Below, piece after piece: positions 11,601-25,933 of a stretch of 64,000 bases of DNA; positions within the stretch are counted from its first letter, which is position 1, and each line of letters starts with the position of its first letter. Below the pieces are notes generated by a model. It was not told the origin of the DNA and searched no databases. It saw nothing but the letters and a program-made list of their open reading frames with translations. The position numbers were made by a program, and so were the translations under genes. Source of the stretch: Struthio camelus (lineage: Eukaryota > Chordata > Aves > Struthioniformes > Struthionidae); contig NC_090956.1 of assembly GCF_040807025.1 (NCBI RefSeq), positions 4,762,517 to 4,826,516 on the forward strand. The letters are read 5' to 3'.

Positions 11601-14600
11601 ACTCAACGCATTGGGTGGACTGCACTTGCGTGTAATGAGTTGTGCAACTGCACAGCTGTGCCAGAACAGACTGAGGTCTTCTAACTTGTCTTCCACATGG
11701 ACTCATCACAAACGCTTGTCAAGAAGATGTGAAATTCCCATGATCTGTTTGCGTGTCTTACTACATGTTACTTTCTGTCTAGAGCTCCTGTCTGTTTTAT
11801 GCCTGGAGTATTAGTGGGCCTTCTTACTGCTTTCTACAAGCATGATTATATGTACTGTCCTTAAAGTCTGGACTGGGCACTTCCTCTGAAGTACCTCACG
11901 TCACCATGGAGAAGTGAAAGACCATGATGCAATTACCAGGAAGGCAGCTGTAGTCCTTGGACTTGCACGCTGGGGCATGTAGAGTCAGGGAGAGGAGACC
12001 TTGCTTTCTCTATGTTATGGCATTAGTGACACCAAGTATTTTGTGCTGGTTCTTAGTCAGGATTGCAGACAAAATGCTAGAAAACACTTAGGAAAAGTTA
12101 CAGGTATTCTCTGAGACCCAGAAATCCTGCCGTATACTGAGAAAGTAAAGCTAGCTCTTTCGAGAGAAATGAGATCACTTGATGAGTCTATAAATGTACA
12201 TCTTCAGAAATGTATGCAACATCTTTAATGTAACAGGAGAAGATAAGATGACAATAAGAGTGTAAAAGCTAAGGCTAGGGGAAAAACCTGGTTTTGAGTC
12301 AGTCTTTGAAATGAGTAGTAGATGATCTGGGGCTTTTCAGTCCAATTGGACATCTTGATTCGGAAGGAAGAAGGTGGCTTTTAGATTTAGTCATAAATTG
12401 AATCCTTGATGAAGGGAGCAGATGCTTTCATATGACCTCCTAATTTAATGGTCACTTTCGGCTTCATTCTGAGTTGAAATCTACTGCTTTTTAACATCAT
12501 TACAATCTGTAGCCCCATCATTTCAAGCTGTGTTTCAGCTAGATTGTCCGGGCTAAGCCAGTCTAAGTGTGAACAGACACAGCTGGATGACTGCCAAGGA
12601 GCGTAAGAACTGCAAGAAGTGGTAGCCTGGATTCAATAGGTAATGCTTTCATCCAGGATTGTGCAGCGTGTTAATTAGCACTACCACAGGGGAGACAACC
12701 TTGGAACTTGCCTGGTTCAAAAGCCACGGGACAAGCTTACAGAAGAAAAGCGTAGAGAACCGTTAAACAAAGTACCACAAATGGTGCGGAAAGTCCCTCG
12801 CCTATATATAGCTGTATGCAGGAGAAGTACCCGTACCCCTACCTTGTCCTTGCTATGTTTCCTATGTGTCCTCTGTCTTCCTGTGCTGGAAAAGCAATGC
12901 AAGGCTGGCTGGACTCTTGCAGTAAGTAACGCAACCCTAAGTCAGGCTAATCTTTGACAAAATTAGCCGTGTCCTACATATGTAGGCACAAGAGATCTGG
13001 AAAGGACTGTGGGTAATCACTCTCTAAAACTCCACTGGTGGCCTTTACTCTGTAAAGCAGTGTGTGTTTAGGTATGGTGTTCAGCTCTGTTAAACTGCTC
13101 TTGATCCAGGCCTAAGGTAACAGTTTCTGTGCCTATATGCTGAAAGAAAGGTTATGATATAAACTAGAGTTCACTGACTTTTCTTGCTGCTGAACTGTTG
13201 CCTGTGAATGTGGGCATACAGGAAGGTCCTGCCCTGGGGTCTCTTCTGTGCATTTCTGTCTGAGGCTCTCCACTCAGTGTTGGATACAAATATTTATGCA
13301 TGTACTTAGAAAAGACTGATCTGGAAGAAAATTCTTTGCAGCATTCCTCCTCCTGCTTCATATTTAAGAGTCTTTATTTCTTCTTAGTTATTTTCCAGGT
13401 GGATTAATGTAGGTCACTGAGGCAGCCACCTGGTAAAATACAGTGAGATGTTGCTGTCATCTTCTGAAAGACTCCAGCATTCCCGCCCCATCACTTATCA
13501 ACCCCCGCTTCAGTAATGCTAATAGCTATGTCATAGCAAGATTAACAGAAAACCCATGCAAATATTTACAGTTCCTTTCAAGGTATGTATTAATCCAAGA
13601 ATGTGAAGTGGGGTGGACACGGTGTTAGAGCCTGAAACTAGCTCACGTGGGCCGAGAACTAATTCTGCCAGGCTGGGTAAGCTACAGCTGCCCGCTCGAG
13701 GCAGCAGCACAGGGCAGCCGATACCCCTGCTCCATCAGTCAGTGAAAGAAGGAAGCAAGGACTGTGCAGCTCTGGTGTGCAGTGTTCCCCAAGGTTGGGA
13801 TGGGGTAGAGGAGCGCCTGTAGCCCACAGGAAAGCGGGGGGAACAAGGTTGTCTCAGTTGCCCTCAGTGCAATATCAGCACCATACAGTAACTCTGTAAT
13901 GAGGGTAGGGGATAAGAAACACGACAACAAAGTAAAGGAGGAGCTGCTTCTGTCTTTCTGCATGAAGCTTAAGAGCTATGCAATGAGGTGGCATGTAGTA
14001 TTAAATGCCTGGGGCGGCAGTGTTCATTAGGAGATGGTAGCTTTAATCTTGGAGAGAAGACTCGTTCCTTTGTGTTTGTGGGGCTGTGCAGGTTTCTGGG
14101 GACTGCAAAGCAATGTGACAGGGCTTATGAAGTATGGCTTTCTCCCCCAGAAGGATGGGGTTCGTGTCAAGGTGATCAGGTGCCAGACTGCGGTCTAGCA
14201 TGGTAAGGATCTTCCCCTAATTTTAAAATCTCTATGCTCATAAAAAGATGTAAACTGAAGGTTTTAATGGTGGCGTGTCAACACTGCTGAGAAGTATACA
14301 GTTGGAGACTGCTGTTGAGCAGGACCTAATGGGGAGTGTGGTGGATGTTGCAGGTCAGCTGCAGTCAGACAGGCGCCCCCCTCCAGGTGAGAGCTGGAGA
14401 AGAGGAGAGTCTTTCTAGCTGTAACTTTATACTCTGGGAGATGTTTGTAATGTCTTTAGCATGCCATAGCCAAAGAATGCTTTATGCAGTAATGTTTACC
14501 ATGGCCTTGTGAGGTATACGTGCGTTGCTACCTTTTTCCAAGAAGGGAAAAAGAGGCAGGATTCCTTGTAATTTCTCAGTGCCTTGTGTTTTATTCTGAA

Positions 14601-15902
14601 TCAGGTGCAGAACTCGGCCACCAGAGGGAGCAAGCAAGCCTAAACTAGTTGCTTTCAACAAAAACCAGCAGCAAATAATCACAGCCTTTGCAAGAGGCAA
14701 ATTAAAACCATCTTTTGCCTGGGAAACATGCACAGCTCAGCAGCTTCCCTCCATAAATACTTCCTTGCTGTGGAATCTCTGTAACCCTTTTGGTGCTCAG
14801 CAGCCCTGCTCTTGCCTGCCTGCAGCCAGCTGCCTCCTCACCCTGGGCTCAGAGAGAGTCTGCTGGGCACAGATTTTGACCATTTGCGGATTGAGTTCTG
14901 TGGCCGTGGACCTTTTTGGCCGGGAGAAGCCGAGAAGGGTTTGGACAAAACCAATCCAGCCTTTCTGCGCAGCGCTGGGCAGCCTGACATCTCTACGGAG
15001 TGACTGTTAGTATGCGAGCATTAGCGTTCAGTAATTTCCGTAGTGCACCCCTCGTGTTTCTGTATCTCTTCAGCTTTGGAGAGAGCTGATTTTGCTCTGT
15101 CTTTTGTCATCACCTGTAAAAATGGGGATTAGCTGGTCTCGGCACGCATGTCAGGAGCCATAAAGCAGCTGCAAGTCTTTTTGTTCGTTTGTGTTATCAA
15201 AACTCAGTCCCAGCTAGATTGTTCCCCCCCCCACCCCATCTGAACAGCACTACATCCTTTTCTACATAGAGATACTATGAAGTGTGAACCTGGGTTTTCG
15301 CTCTGAAGTCAGATAGCGAGCTGCCATAAGAGGGCTCCAGAGCCCCATTCTTGAACACGCTCTTTTGTGGTGTGAACTTTCCCCTTTTTCTTTATCAGTA
15401 TGTCCAGGCTGCCGTAGCAAAACCCTCTTACACATGGTCTAAATATTTTTTGCGCTGCTCAGACTTGTTATGAACCTGATGGCTTTTTGTTTTGACCAGT
15501 ACAGTTATATGTAGTACAGAAATGCCCCATACCAATAAAGCTTATTTCTTTGCCTGAATACAGAAATTTGGCTTTGTAAAGCTTCCCCTTCTTGTAAAAT
15601 TTACTGTTGTAAATATACCCCCGTAGCAGGAGCTGCGTCACTGGGAGGCGAGGTGGGAGACAAGATTGAGAGGAGTCGTTCATCTGTATGCAGGGTGCTG
15701 CGTGCTGTCTGGCTGCAGCACAATGAGGCTCTGCTGTGGAGTTTGGGACAGTCGGGAGTTAGATGTTGCCATGATAATACAAATTGCAAGGGGTGACTCT
15801 TCAGATGAAAGCATCGTGTGTTTTGTGTTTTTTTTAAGTGAAGTACTAGCTATTAATCAAAAATATGGTGTGGATTTTAGGTTCAGTAGAGGTGAACTTT
15901 TT

Positions 15903-15921
15903 AAAAAAAAAAAAAAAAAAA
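15903..15921. repeat. poly-A run (19 nt)
   Basis: A19 followed by a G-rich stretch in the RNF216 intron. No retroelement body is recognized upstream. Confidence 0.9.
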
Positions 15922-17304
15922 GGAGGGGGTGGGGGGCCATAGGTATAAATTCTGGAAATCTTCTTCCCCTCAGGGGTTTGAGGGAACAGCAAGAATATCC
16001 TGTGGGAGCCAGGCATCTTATGAGTGAGCATCCAGCAAGTTTTCCATGCAAATTTTTGGACATGCAGTAATGAGTTCCAGTAATAGCTCACTGCTGACTC
16101 TTAACATCCCAGATATTGCAAGAATATGCAATGGTAATATGTTTACCAGTGCAGATACAGCTGCCAGTCTGGTACTTCAAGCATAGTGCAGATGGCCTGC
16201 TATTTATACAGCTCTTGTGCCTGGAGCAGATTCTTCCATATTGCCACTGTCTAGAGGAAAGTGAATGTCCACTGAAGGCTAGAAATGATAAGGACACTTT
16301 TGCAGGAAGGATAGTGAAGTTGAATTGACCTAGTCCTGTTCTAGTGGCTTTTTAGTAATCCTCTGGTTGACGTAGTATAGACTACTAGTTCTGAGCTTGA
16401 TGTGTGAATTCTTGTTAAGAGACCAGTTTTATTTTGAGACATGGTCAGTGTAGTATGCATTTCTGCTCCGATCTAACACCTAGCTTATAAGCTTGTCCCT
16501 TTTTGAACTGGACTCCACAGAAGACAAAGCAAGCTACTTTGTCATTCTCCCAGAATTGTTCAGTAGGAGAAACTAAACTTATCCGGTTGCCTGTAATTCA
16601 AGCTGTGTAATGATTGCACTGGTGAGGCAGCCTGTTGTGTCTTGTTCAGCACAAATAGAAATTCCAAGGAAGGAGAGAATAATTAGAAGCAATCCAGTGA
16701 CTCTTGTGACCATATAAAAATAGGACTTTTAACAGATATTTTTTTAGCAGCCTCATGTCAAAGGTCTTTTTTGTCCTGTGTCAGACAACAGTAGAATGAG
16801 ATACCATACCTGTTTTTCTTCCATTTTTCTGAGAGTGTGATGTGTGTTCCAGAAACACTTCTGGGCTTTGGAAGCTGTTGGGATGGCTAACGCAAAGCCC
16901 TCTGCCTTGTTTGTGAAGGGGCATTAGCATCTGGTGCAGCAGTGGGACCCACAGCTGGTCAAAACACGTGCATGTGGTTAACAGGGAGTAGATACCTGTT
17001 TTGAGAAGAATATGCTTCAAAGAAAGCATCCAAAGAAACCTTGCAGCCTGAAGCTATCCAGTGTCTCTCTGAACTGTGTTTAACTTTGGTATTTTATCGT
17101 GTCTTGGAGGCTCACTTTTTCCTGTTTGACTGTCCAGTAGCGAAGCTCTCCCATAAGATGAAGCGTGTGCTTGTCATGCTTGCTCTGACGGCTGCTCTCC
17201 CAAGTGAGGGGTTCCAGGCTGGTCCACAAAAAACAGGAAGTGAAGTTTTTGTGGAGTTTCTGATATGGTGTGTCCTCTTTGCACTCCTAGGAAGTCAAGT
17301 AGTG

Positions 17305-17332
17305 TTGTGTGTGTGTGTATGCACACACAGAT
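17305..17332. repeat. TG/CA microsatellite with inverted halves
   Basis: A short TG run (TGTGTGTGTAT) is followed at once by GCACACACA, its reverse complement, giving a hairpin-capable alternating purine-pyrimidine tract. Confidence 0.75.
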
Positions 17333-20300
17333 TTGAATAAAAAGCAGTGACTGTATAGCAGTCTCTACAGCTGCCCACTCCAGCGTCCAGGCAGAATCGA
17401 AGCTGCTGCACCAAACCGTTTCACAACGGTGCATCATTGCAATGTGGGTTACCAAAGGTGAAGCGTATGCACCTGAGCAAGGATCAAGAAGATTCAAGAC
17501 AAATGCTGGAAGTGCTCTTGGGAACTCTGGTGGGGGGCCGTACTTGAGTGCAGTTTGTGACTTTCCAAGAGCTGCACAGTGATGTAGCTTGCCCCAAGAT
17601 CTGCTGTGGGACAGAGCAATATTTCCTTCAGAGCAATCCAAAAAGGGCAGAGATTCTTTAGCGTTCTCTGGCTCCCTTCCTTCTGGAGGTCTCTGGTTTA
17701 GAGACACTGATGCTGTAAGGGTTGCACGCACCATACAGTCACACACGTGGGAACCACATTAAGGAAGAAAGTTAAGAGGCATTCTGAGTATGAAATTGTG
17801 TTGCTTTCACTTTCTTTAAAATGCACTTTTTTCTCTGTTGTTGCCTCAGTACTGGCAACCTCCTCCCGAAAAACTGCAAGAGATGTCGTCTTGGGATTTT
17901 AACCGGTTGTACAAGCATTGTACTGATTTCCTTTCAAATATTGAAGCTCGTATTCTTTTTTTTTTCTTCTGGAGTCATAATCAGTTTTGTGGTTGTGACC
18001 CAAATACCACTGCATTTTTTTAATATACGATTCTGAAAGTGAAACTAGCACAAAACAGTAAAATTGTCCTGACAGCTTTTGTTGTTTAGTGTATGTGAAA
18101 TGCAAGGTGTACAGCACTGACAGCAGCCAGTGAGCAGTTCTAAGTGCAAGGCCATTTGGCCTTAATCTTTATGCAAGTGGGTTTAAGTGTTGCTGTGTAA
18201 AGGTAAGAGAATGTTTTTCTTTTTTCCTCTCCTTTTTAAAAGAAAAGTTACTATTCCTGAATAAAATCACTTCTGACTGCTCTTATTTTTTGGAATGAAC
18301 ATGTCTGCATTTAAGCTCAGGAATTCAGAATAAGCTCAGATGGGAGAGACGTGGGGGTTGTTAAGCAAACATAAACATGTCCCAACCGAAAGGGCAAATG
18401 CATTCCTGATTAAAATGAAATTCTCAGCTTGTTAAATATCACTTTTCAGTAGATGCATAATCAAGGTTGTTTGGAAAGGAGCGTATTCAGACCAGTGCGT
18501 TGTGCAGCTGAAGTGCCCTCGCTGAGCTTTCCAGGACCATGGCACAAGCCCAGGACATAGTTCTCTGAAGACTGCCTGATTTTGGCTGCTGGTTTGCTGC
18601 TGTCTTTTCTTTCTTTCTTCCCCACCGCCCCCCCACCCTCCTTCTCTTTTTATCGTCCTTAAAACAAGGTATCTGTGCCTTTCTGCAGTCTGGTGTCTTT
18701 GCCCATGTCCATCCCTGGTGGAAGTGGGAGAAGACCCTGTAATTCTTCCAGGGGTGCTGGTGGTGGTTGGCCTGTGGTGTTTCCGGAGTTTTAAGGAAGT
18801 TGCTGAAGTTCCTCATTGTTGACTCTCCTCTGTAGAAATGTGACAGATGGGTCTTTTCCTTTTATGGCCAATAACGCTGGTTTCCCTTTGCAATAAAATC
18901 CTAGGTCAGAAGTGGAACCGAGAACTTGGTCGGGGGAAGGGGCTGATCTTCCCAGCTCTCAATGGGTGGGGACATAATTTGCGACATAGTAAATTGTAGG
19001 CTAAAATAAACGGAGTTACAACATCTACCAAGAGGCTTAAGACAGCTATCAGGAATCAAGACCATCCTTAACTTTATTGGGAAGGAGTTTATCCAGCCCA
19101 AACCCTGCCAAGGATGACTTTCAGATGGCCTGATGAAAGCTAGATAAGCAGAGACAATACCCACCTCTTGATTACCTTTTAGTGCTTTATACAAAGTGAA
19201 ATATCTTGGCCTTTTATGGATGTCTTGGAGTAGTTTTCTTCCTGGATCCTAATGAGCCATTTTATGCAGCAGTTAATGTAGTCTTAGTGCCTGACACTTG
19301 GCACTGACTGCACTCATTAGCTAAGAACAGGTAAGGCCCATCTGGATGGTAATTGCAGATGGTGTTAGTAAGCCAAAAGCCAACTTTGTCAGCCAAAAAT
19401 ATCTTTTACAAATCATCTCTGGCTTCAAATATTTAGAGGAATCTGAACCTTAGAAGTGTTTTTCCTAATAATATAGGTCTCCTATTTCTTGCTACAAAGT
19501 GCTTTATATCCTGTGTCACGATTTTAATGCAAATGGTTTGTTCGGCAAGTCATTTAAATGGCTAGATTTATAAGTAGTCCAGCTCTTGTTTCTTACCTGT
19601 GAAACCTGTTTGCTGCTGCTTTAGTTTCGGGTCCTATTCAGCACTTTAACTCTGAAATTAGGAGAAAAAAGAAACTGGTTAGGAGAGTCTGTTGTGATGT
19701 TCCCCTGACTGTTGGTAAGCTTACTTAGCGTCCAGTAGCTGCTGAGCTAAACAACATGGTTCATTTACAGGCTCCCTCTGCTGTTCCTTCTGGCAGGCAG
19801 TTGAAAGACTGTTCTTATTCTGGTCAAACTGGTTGCTATTTTCCTACTTACACCTTTAAATTGATGACTTGGACACTCAAAGTAAGAGTGGTGGATGTGG
19901 GCCCCCGTGACTATCTCAGTGAGTTATAAATCTCATGTTTAATTCTAACCACCACTCATTAGATAGCAACTTTCACCTGTGGGTGTATGGTTGCAGCTCC
20001 TCTTCTAGAGGAAGGTGTGTTGAAGACCTTATTTTCTTCATGTTTGGCTATGGGAAGGGCAGCCAGTTTCCTTCATATAGAAAGCCTTTTCCCTATGGCT
20101 ACTAACTGGTCAGTAGGAGCAGGAACACTCCTCTGCGTGTTGGGGAAGCAGTTTGGAAATGGTTTTCAGTAGCAACTGCATGTTCTTCAGCAGAGATTTA
20201 GGTGGTGTGTGTGTGGTCACTCTTCTCCCCCACCTTTACGCTAGAGGTCCAGTTCCAATAGTAAGACAGGTCTCCAGAAGACTTGCTGGCAGAGGGAAGT

Positions 20301-23300
20301 AAGTACAGAATCCATAAACAGTTCTGGGGTGGGGACATGGTCAAAACCAGACTTGTTCTTAATTTCCTTTGTTCATTGTGCTGTCAGAGTTACTGATTTA
20401 ATCTCTTGGTATCCCAGACGTTTTTCTGTATTGGTTGAGGGTGTATTACTCCTTCCTCTAGAAGGAGCTGCATGTACAGCGTAACCTAATTAGCCAACAT
20501 TTTGCTTGGTGCTTATAGAGTTGCCCTGTCTTGATTCTTACATATGTTCAACCCTTTTAAAGCATTCTGTACTTGAAATCTTGTTTTTCCTCTTGAAATC
20601 AAAGAATCTCAATAGTCTTCACTGGGTCCTGTGCTGGGACTCAAAAACACGCATCACTCGCTAACAAGAGGTGATGCACACAGCAGTTTTTCTGAACTGA
20701 GCAGCGCGTCCTGTGTGACCAGCTGCGCCCGAGTCTGCTTGCTCCTTGAGTTTCTGGAGGTGCTTCCCACCCGGGAGCACGGGTCGGTGCTGGTGTCGGC
20801 GGCCTGGGCCTGGAAGCGCCTTCAAGCAGCGAAGTGCTACGGCGGTTGAGTTACAGTAGCCGAGCCAGCTCGGGCTGGTTCGCAGGAGAAATAATAGCTG
20901 CGAAGCCCCGGGAGAAGGGCGGTGGCATGTGCCGCAGCCATGGCACGGACTCCCCCGGGAGCCCCTCGCACAGCAGGCGGGAGATCTGGGGCTGGAGAGC
21001 ATTTTCCAGAGAAGAATGGATGAAGCTTAACGTTATTTAGGGCAATGACAGCTGTCAGCTTGATTTGTAGCGAGCCTCCTTTTGTGTGGGCGTGGAACGA
21101 GGGAAACAGCCTGCGTTCAATACATGTAAGCATCCAGTGGACTCCATCTCTGCAACGGGGGAAAAAGCATTTCCTGCTCTGTCTCTGTGGCCTGGGATGG
21201 TAGGAGCTTGCTTTCCTCCTGCTGAATGAGCCAGGATTTCTCCCCCCTTGAAATCTAATTGACAACAGTGATACAATGCAAAATATTTGGGTTTGTTTTG
21301 CCTTTGTGGTTGGGTCATAGCAGAAATTACTGTTGCTACTTAGGAATTACTGTTATTTCTCAAGCAGATCCCAGGGGACTTTTTTTCCTCTGTTACAGAA
21401 AATAGACTTGCAACATCTCTAGTTCGTAGACCAGTCATGCCATACAAGTAATTGAACAGTGCATTTAATTAAACTTGTTCAGTGCTGTGCTGAAGCATGG
21501 GGAGAACAGGGGAGAAATGATCTCTCTGATCAGTGCTAGTAACAAAAAGGGAACTGCTTTACTAAGGATTGCATAATACAGTAAAAAGCAAAAGCATTGC
21601 AGCTTTTTCTTCCCGTCTCACTTCTGTTCAGATGAGCCACCTTCTTAGCAATGCTGAAACTACACAAATGTTTCAGTGTTTGCAGTGCTTGGTTTTTGTC
21701 TTGTTTTTTTGCTGCCTCTTGCCTGGTCTCACACGCTTGTGCAGAAGCAAGCCTGTCTTACTGAATTGCCATCTCTTGTTTCAGAGCAAGTGAGGGCAGA
21801 GGATCTCCCCTTGGACTTACTAACTTATTTTCACTTAAGGGACTTATGCAGATCCCAAATGGTGGTCCTCTTATTCCAAGGTGTTTCCAAACCCTATATT
21901 TTTCTGAGACTATTTAAAAAAAAAAGGGAATTGAAAAGGATTATGTGATTTAAATGAAAATTAACGTACAGATTAAATAACTTGTCTAACTAAATTACAA
22001 ACGCGTCCTGATTTAGCCCTCGGTTGGCAGGCTGTTGCAGTACTACAGCTTTTAACCTGCGTGTCCGCCCTCAGCTCATCGGCTTTGGTTGAGATCAGAC
22101 TAGTCTGGGCGCAAGCAGGCACTTTGCGAGATGGCCTCGGATTGCCGTGCCCCCTCGTCGCAGCGCTGCTCGTCAGGTGGGGACTTGCAGGTGTGCGCTG
22201 AGCGCCGCGGGAAGCGGGGCTCTTCTCATCCTCTTTCTGTGACCTTTGTGGGACTCTCCTGGCCCAAAAGAGACCCAGTGGGGACGGGGCAGAAGGACTG
22301 AGGGAAGGCACTGTCAGCACTTAGGTTCGATCTGCCTGATCCTGGCAGAGCAGGCTATTAACCTGGCCCCGTGAAAAGCATGGTGCCTTTAGGCCGAGTG
22401 CACGTGGTTCGGGGCCGGGGTTTCGGACTGGAGACATCAGCCAAGTACTTCTGCAGGGCAGGCATAACGCGGCGTCTTCCCTAGGGAGCTGCCAGTCGCT
22501 GACGCCGTGCAGATCCCTCTAGCTGTAGAGTTAATATATTTTTGTCCCCTTTGCGATTCAGACCTCTGGCACTTTTAAGACTGGCATATTGCTGCTGGTG
22601 AAATACCAGTATTTGTTCACTCGGTGCTAGCTGGGTCAGAACTGCTGGGGTGCGATGGCATACGCCTGGCAAGGGTGGACGGTGGCGTTTTTCCCCCTTG
22701 CGAGGAGTGCTTTGGGTAAGAGACGGCCTTGGGCTGTTGTGCTCTGGGTATGCCCTCTGATTCCGGATATCACCCGTCTTGTCTTGTCTTTTTCCCTCCG
22801 AGCAGCTGTCTTTCGCTGCCCATCTGCTCCCTCCAGCCCCAGGGATGCACGCTGCTTCTGGCGAAGCTGCGGGGTCAGCAAATGGCGTTAGGACTTGGAA
22901 AACCATCCTGAAGTTGCCATTTTGAGGTGACGCTTACCATCTCCGCACCAAACGAGACCCCAGGCCCAGCTGGTGTCAGTCTGGGCTCCAGGGGTGTTTT
23001 AGGCACAAGAGGAAATGGAAGTGGCATCTGGGGGGTCTGAAAGTGGAATCCGCGAGCTGCCTGCACGTCTGCTTCCCTGATTAGTTTTTAATGCTTTGCT
23101 CTGCTTTATTTTGGTGCGTACTCATTCTTTTGATATCTTTCTTTAAACAAGCATTTGCAGAGTTTACACTGTGCTGCGGAAGGAAAGCCAGTGTGTTTGC
23201 ATTGGAAATTAGGGTATAAACTCTTTTTACCATGCTGTGCTTCTTGGTGGTTCTGGCTTTTTAAAATCTAGCGTCGTGCTCTTTCTGGCCAGGCTATTTC

Positions 23301-23706
23301 AGCAGGCTGCTAGTAAGGACCATTGGCTTCAGTTTTACTACTAGCTTATTTTAGCATAGCAAATGAGTTGCAGATGACTCACTGTCACATTAGTGAATTT
23401 GGAAGATGGAGGTTAGCAGTTCAGAGGGTCGTTTTCAGTTTATGTGCCATAAATACTATAGCTGCAAGCCGGTTATGCCTCCTGAGTTGTGCAGCTCGAA
23501 TCGGGGGGGGCTCTCAGAGCTGGGAGTGAAAGCTGTCCTCACTCTTACTGTCTGCACAGAGGTTCCCTGAGGAGGAACAGGTAAGATGAGACACTGTACC
23601 GTGGAGATATTTGAAATAAATAAATCATCTGAACTTTAGAGATTTCAAGGGGGTCAGATGTTATTTTGCTTTCATTTTTCTGTAGCATTGCTAGCGTGGC
23701 AAGCTG

Positions 23707-23725
23707 TTTTTTTTTTTTTTTTTTT
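23707..23725. repeat. poly-T run (19 nt)
   Basis: T19 in the RNF216 intron, with no recognizable element attached. Confidence 0.9.
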
Positions 23726-25148
23726 ACTGAGGCCACCCTGAAATGAGAAGTGCTTTACTTGTGGATTTTACCTTGTTTAGGTTTGATTTCTGTGGCAAAA
23801 CAAGCTGTGCTTGCAGTTTTGGAGGGTGTATTTGTACCCAGACTAAAGGTACTTGCCAGCGCGGCTCCTCTGCCTGGAAAGCTTACCTGTCCTCATCCCT
23901 TGCTGGTGTTAGAGACCTGGAGTGTCAACTGTACTCTCTGCCTATAGTGTAAGCTGAACAGGCTTTACATTGAAAATAAGGAAGGCTGCTAAATTACTGT
24001 CCAAACTGCCATATTGCAGAGCTCCATTAAAAGTGGTCGTAGGTGTGTTACATAAAGCCGGGTCTCCATGCGACTGTTGATGGAGGAGAGGACATCTGTA
24101 AACAAGTTCCTCGTGTGATTCTTTCATAGTACCAAAAAATCTGGGGAACAGTAGAGGGAGAGAGAATGAGAAACATAGGGCATCCGAGTCTGTGCAAAGA
24201 GACTTTCTCCAGTTCCTGCCCAGTACAGCAGTGGGTATAGATTTGCCTGTAGGGAGGAATCATTTAGCATCTGATGGCGTAAGAGGGAAGTTTCAAAATT
24301 AACTCCAGTAATTGTTCCTCCACCTCCACGCAGTTTTACAATGCATCGTTAGCAGATGCGGTTGTGAATAAGATGCTTTCCTTTTGTTACACCTTAACCT
24401 TCCTGATATCCTTGGGTGTCACCCCTTGAGCGGCCTTCCGGAGTTATCCTTTAAAAATCCGACCAATTGCGTTGGAAGTTAAAGCTGTTCTTATCCAAAG
24501 GCCTAGCAAGTCCAGTATTGTTTCCACCCTCTACCTTCTGTGGTTACTGCCGCTGTTACCGGGCCCTACTAGCCTTCGTGATTTAGAGCTCAGGCTTTGG
24601 GAAACAGCCTGTGAGGGGCTGCGTGGAGGACTCGATGGATAACCTCTGCGTCCTCTGCTGAATGGAGTAAGGTAATCTGTGTTTGGAGGAGATGTGAGAC
24701 GGCCAGCTGTTGAGTGCTTTGAACTAGCCAGTTAGTATGTAATGATTTACTTTGGCTGCTGAGACAAAGCTGTTATCTGCTATCATCCCAGCAAATCTGA
24801 AAGCTGTGATTAACAACTGCATATGTGACTCCAGTAGCCTATACTGAGTTTCTCTAACTTCCTGCCGTAGTAAAGAGCAAAATGACTTCAGGTATGCTAA
24901 TTTTAAGTCTTCAGCTTGAGGTCACAGGCTATATTTAACCGGACTATATAAATTAACTGAGTGGGTATGGTTTCCTCTGCTTGCATGGCAAGCTGGCTCA
25001 AGTTGGTGGGTGACAGCCTTTGGAAAGGTCACTAAGCCATTCCGCCCTTGCCATCTCCAAACTTAACTGCGTGCTGAGCCGGAAAGATGCTAAATGTAAC
25101 ACCAGCCTGCTCAGGCTGGGAGATTAGATTCAGAAAAAAAGTTACTTC

Positions 25149-25166
25149 GGGGGGGGGGGGGGGGGG
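25149..25166. repeat. poly-G run (18 nt)
   Basis: Uninterrupted G18 on the + strand, with strong G-quadruplex potential in DNA and in the RNF216 pre-mRNA. A second G18 lies about 770 bp downstream. Confidence 0.9.
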
Positions 25167-25915
25167 AAAGCTTATCCTTATGAGCAAAACTTGTTGCTCA
25201 GTTTAGGGGAAGATACCCTGGTGAAACGTGGGTGATGCAAATGCTCCTGTGCCTGTTTACATAGCCGTCCTGCTGCCTGTAACCCTTAATATCTGCTCCT
25301 TGCATCTCTGGGGCTTAAGAGGAAGTAGTTCTGCAACAAAAATATTTATTTCAAAATGTTCCAAATAGTAAAATTCTTTCAAGCGTTGTACAAGTTCAAA
25401 TTAAAGCACAGTCCTTTTCAACGGAAGAGCTCTGGTTCCTTTATATTCCAGTTATATTAGGGTAAGTGAGGAAGAGACCAACAAGCAATTTATCATACTA
25501 GCATCTGCCTTGACCAGCAGTAGGGTGATGCTGGTGACAGACAGGACTTCCTTGCATGAAGCTGCAGCCTATTTTTCGCTCTATAAGTCTAACCACCGCA
25601 GCGAAAACAGCAGTTAATCTAGCCTTTTAAAGTCAAACTCTGGGGAGGGGAAAAGCTTGCTTTGGTTTCCTAAATGTGTTTCTGGAACTTGTGAATTACA
25701 GAGAGGCGAGGTGGTCCCACTGACTTAAAAATAACTCCCCCCAGCTTGCTACCAAGCCAGGCGTGGGGCCAGAGTGTAGCATATGTCCGGTGGTTGAATT
25801 CTAGTTCAGATGGCCCAAACCTGCCTGGGATCTGGCCCACCTGCATCTTGTAGGTATTCTTGCCTATACATTTACAGAAGCAAATGAATATTGCCTGTCT
25901 CCAGGGTCTTGAGAT

Positions 25916-25933
25916 GGGGGGGGGGGGGGGGGG
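25916..25933. repeat. poly-G run (18 nt), second
   Basis: Uninterrupted G18 on the same strand as the run at 25149. The flanks differ, so this is not a simple duplication of a larger unit. Confidence 0.9.

Noticed and set aside
20690..22320. CpG-enriched patches (about 20700-20960 and 22040-22300)
   Set aside because: Enrichment is modest and patchy compared with the 39.7 and 49-50 kb islands, and no promoter motif was seen.
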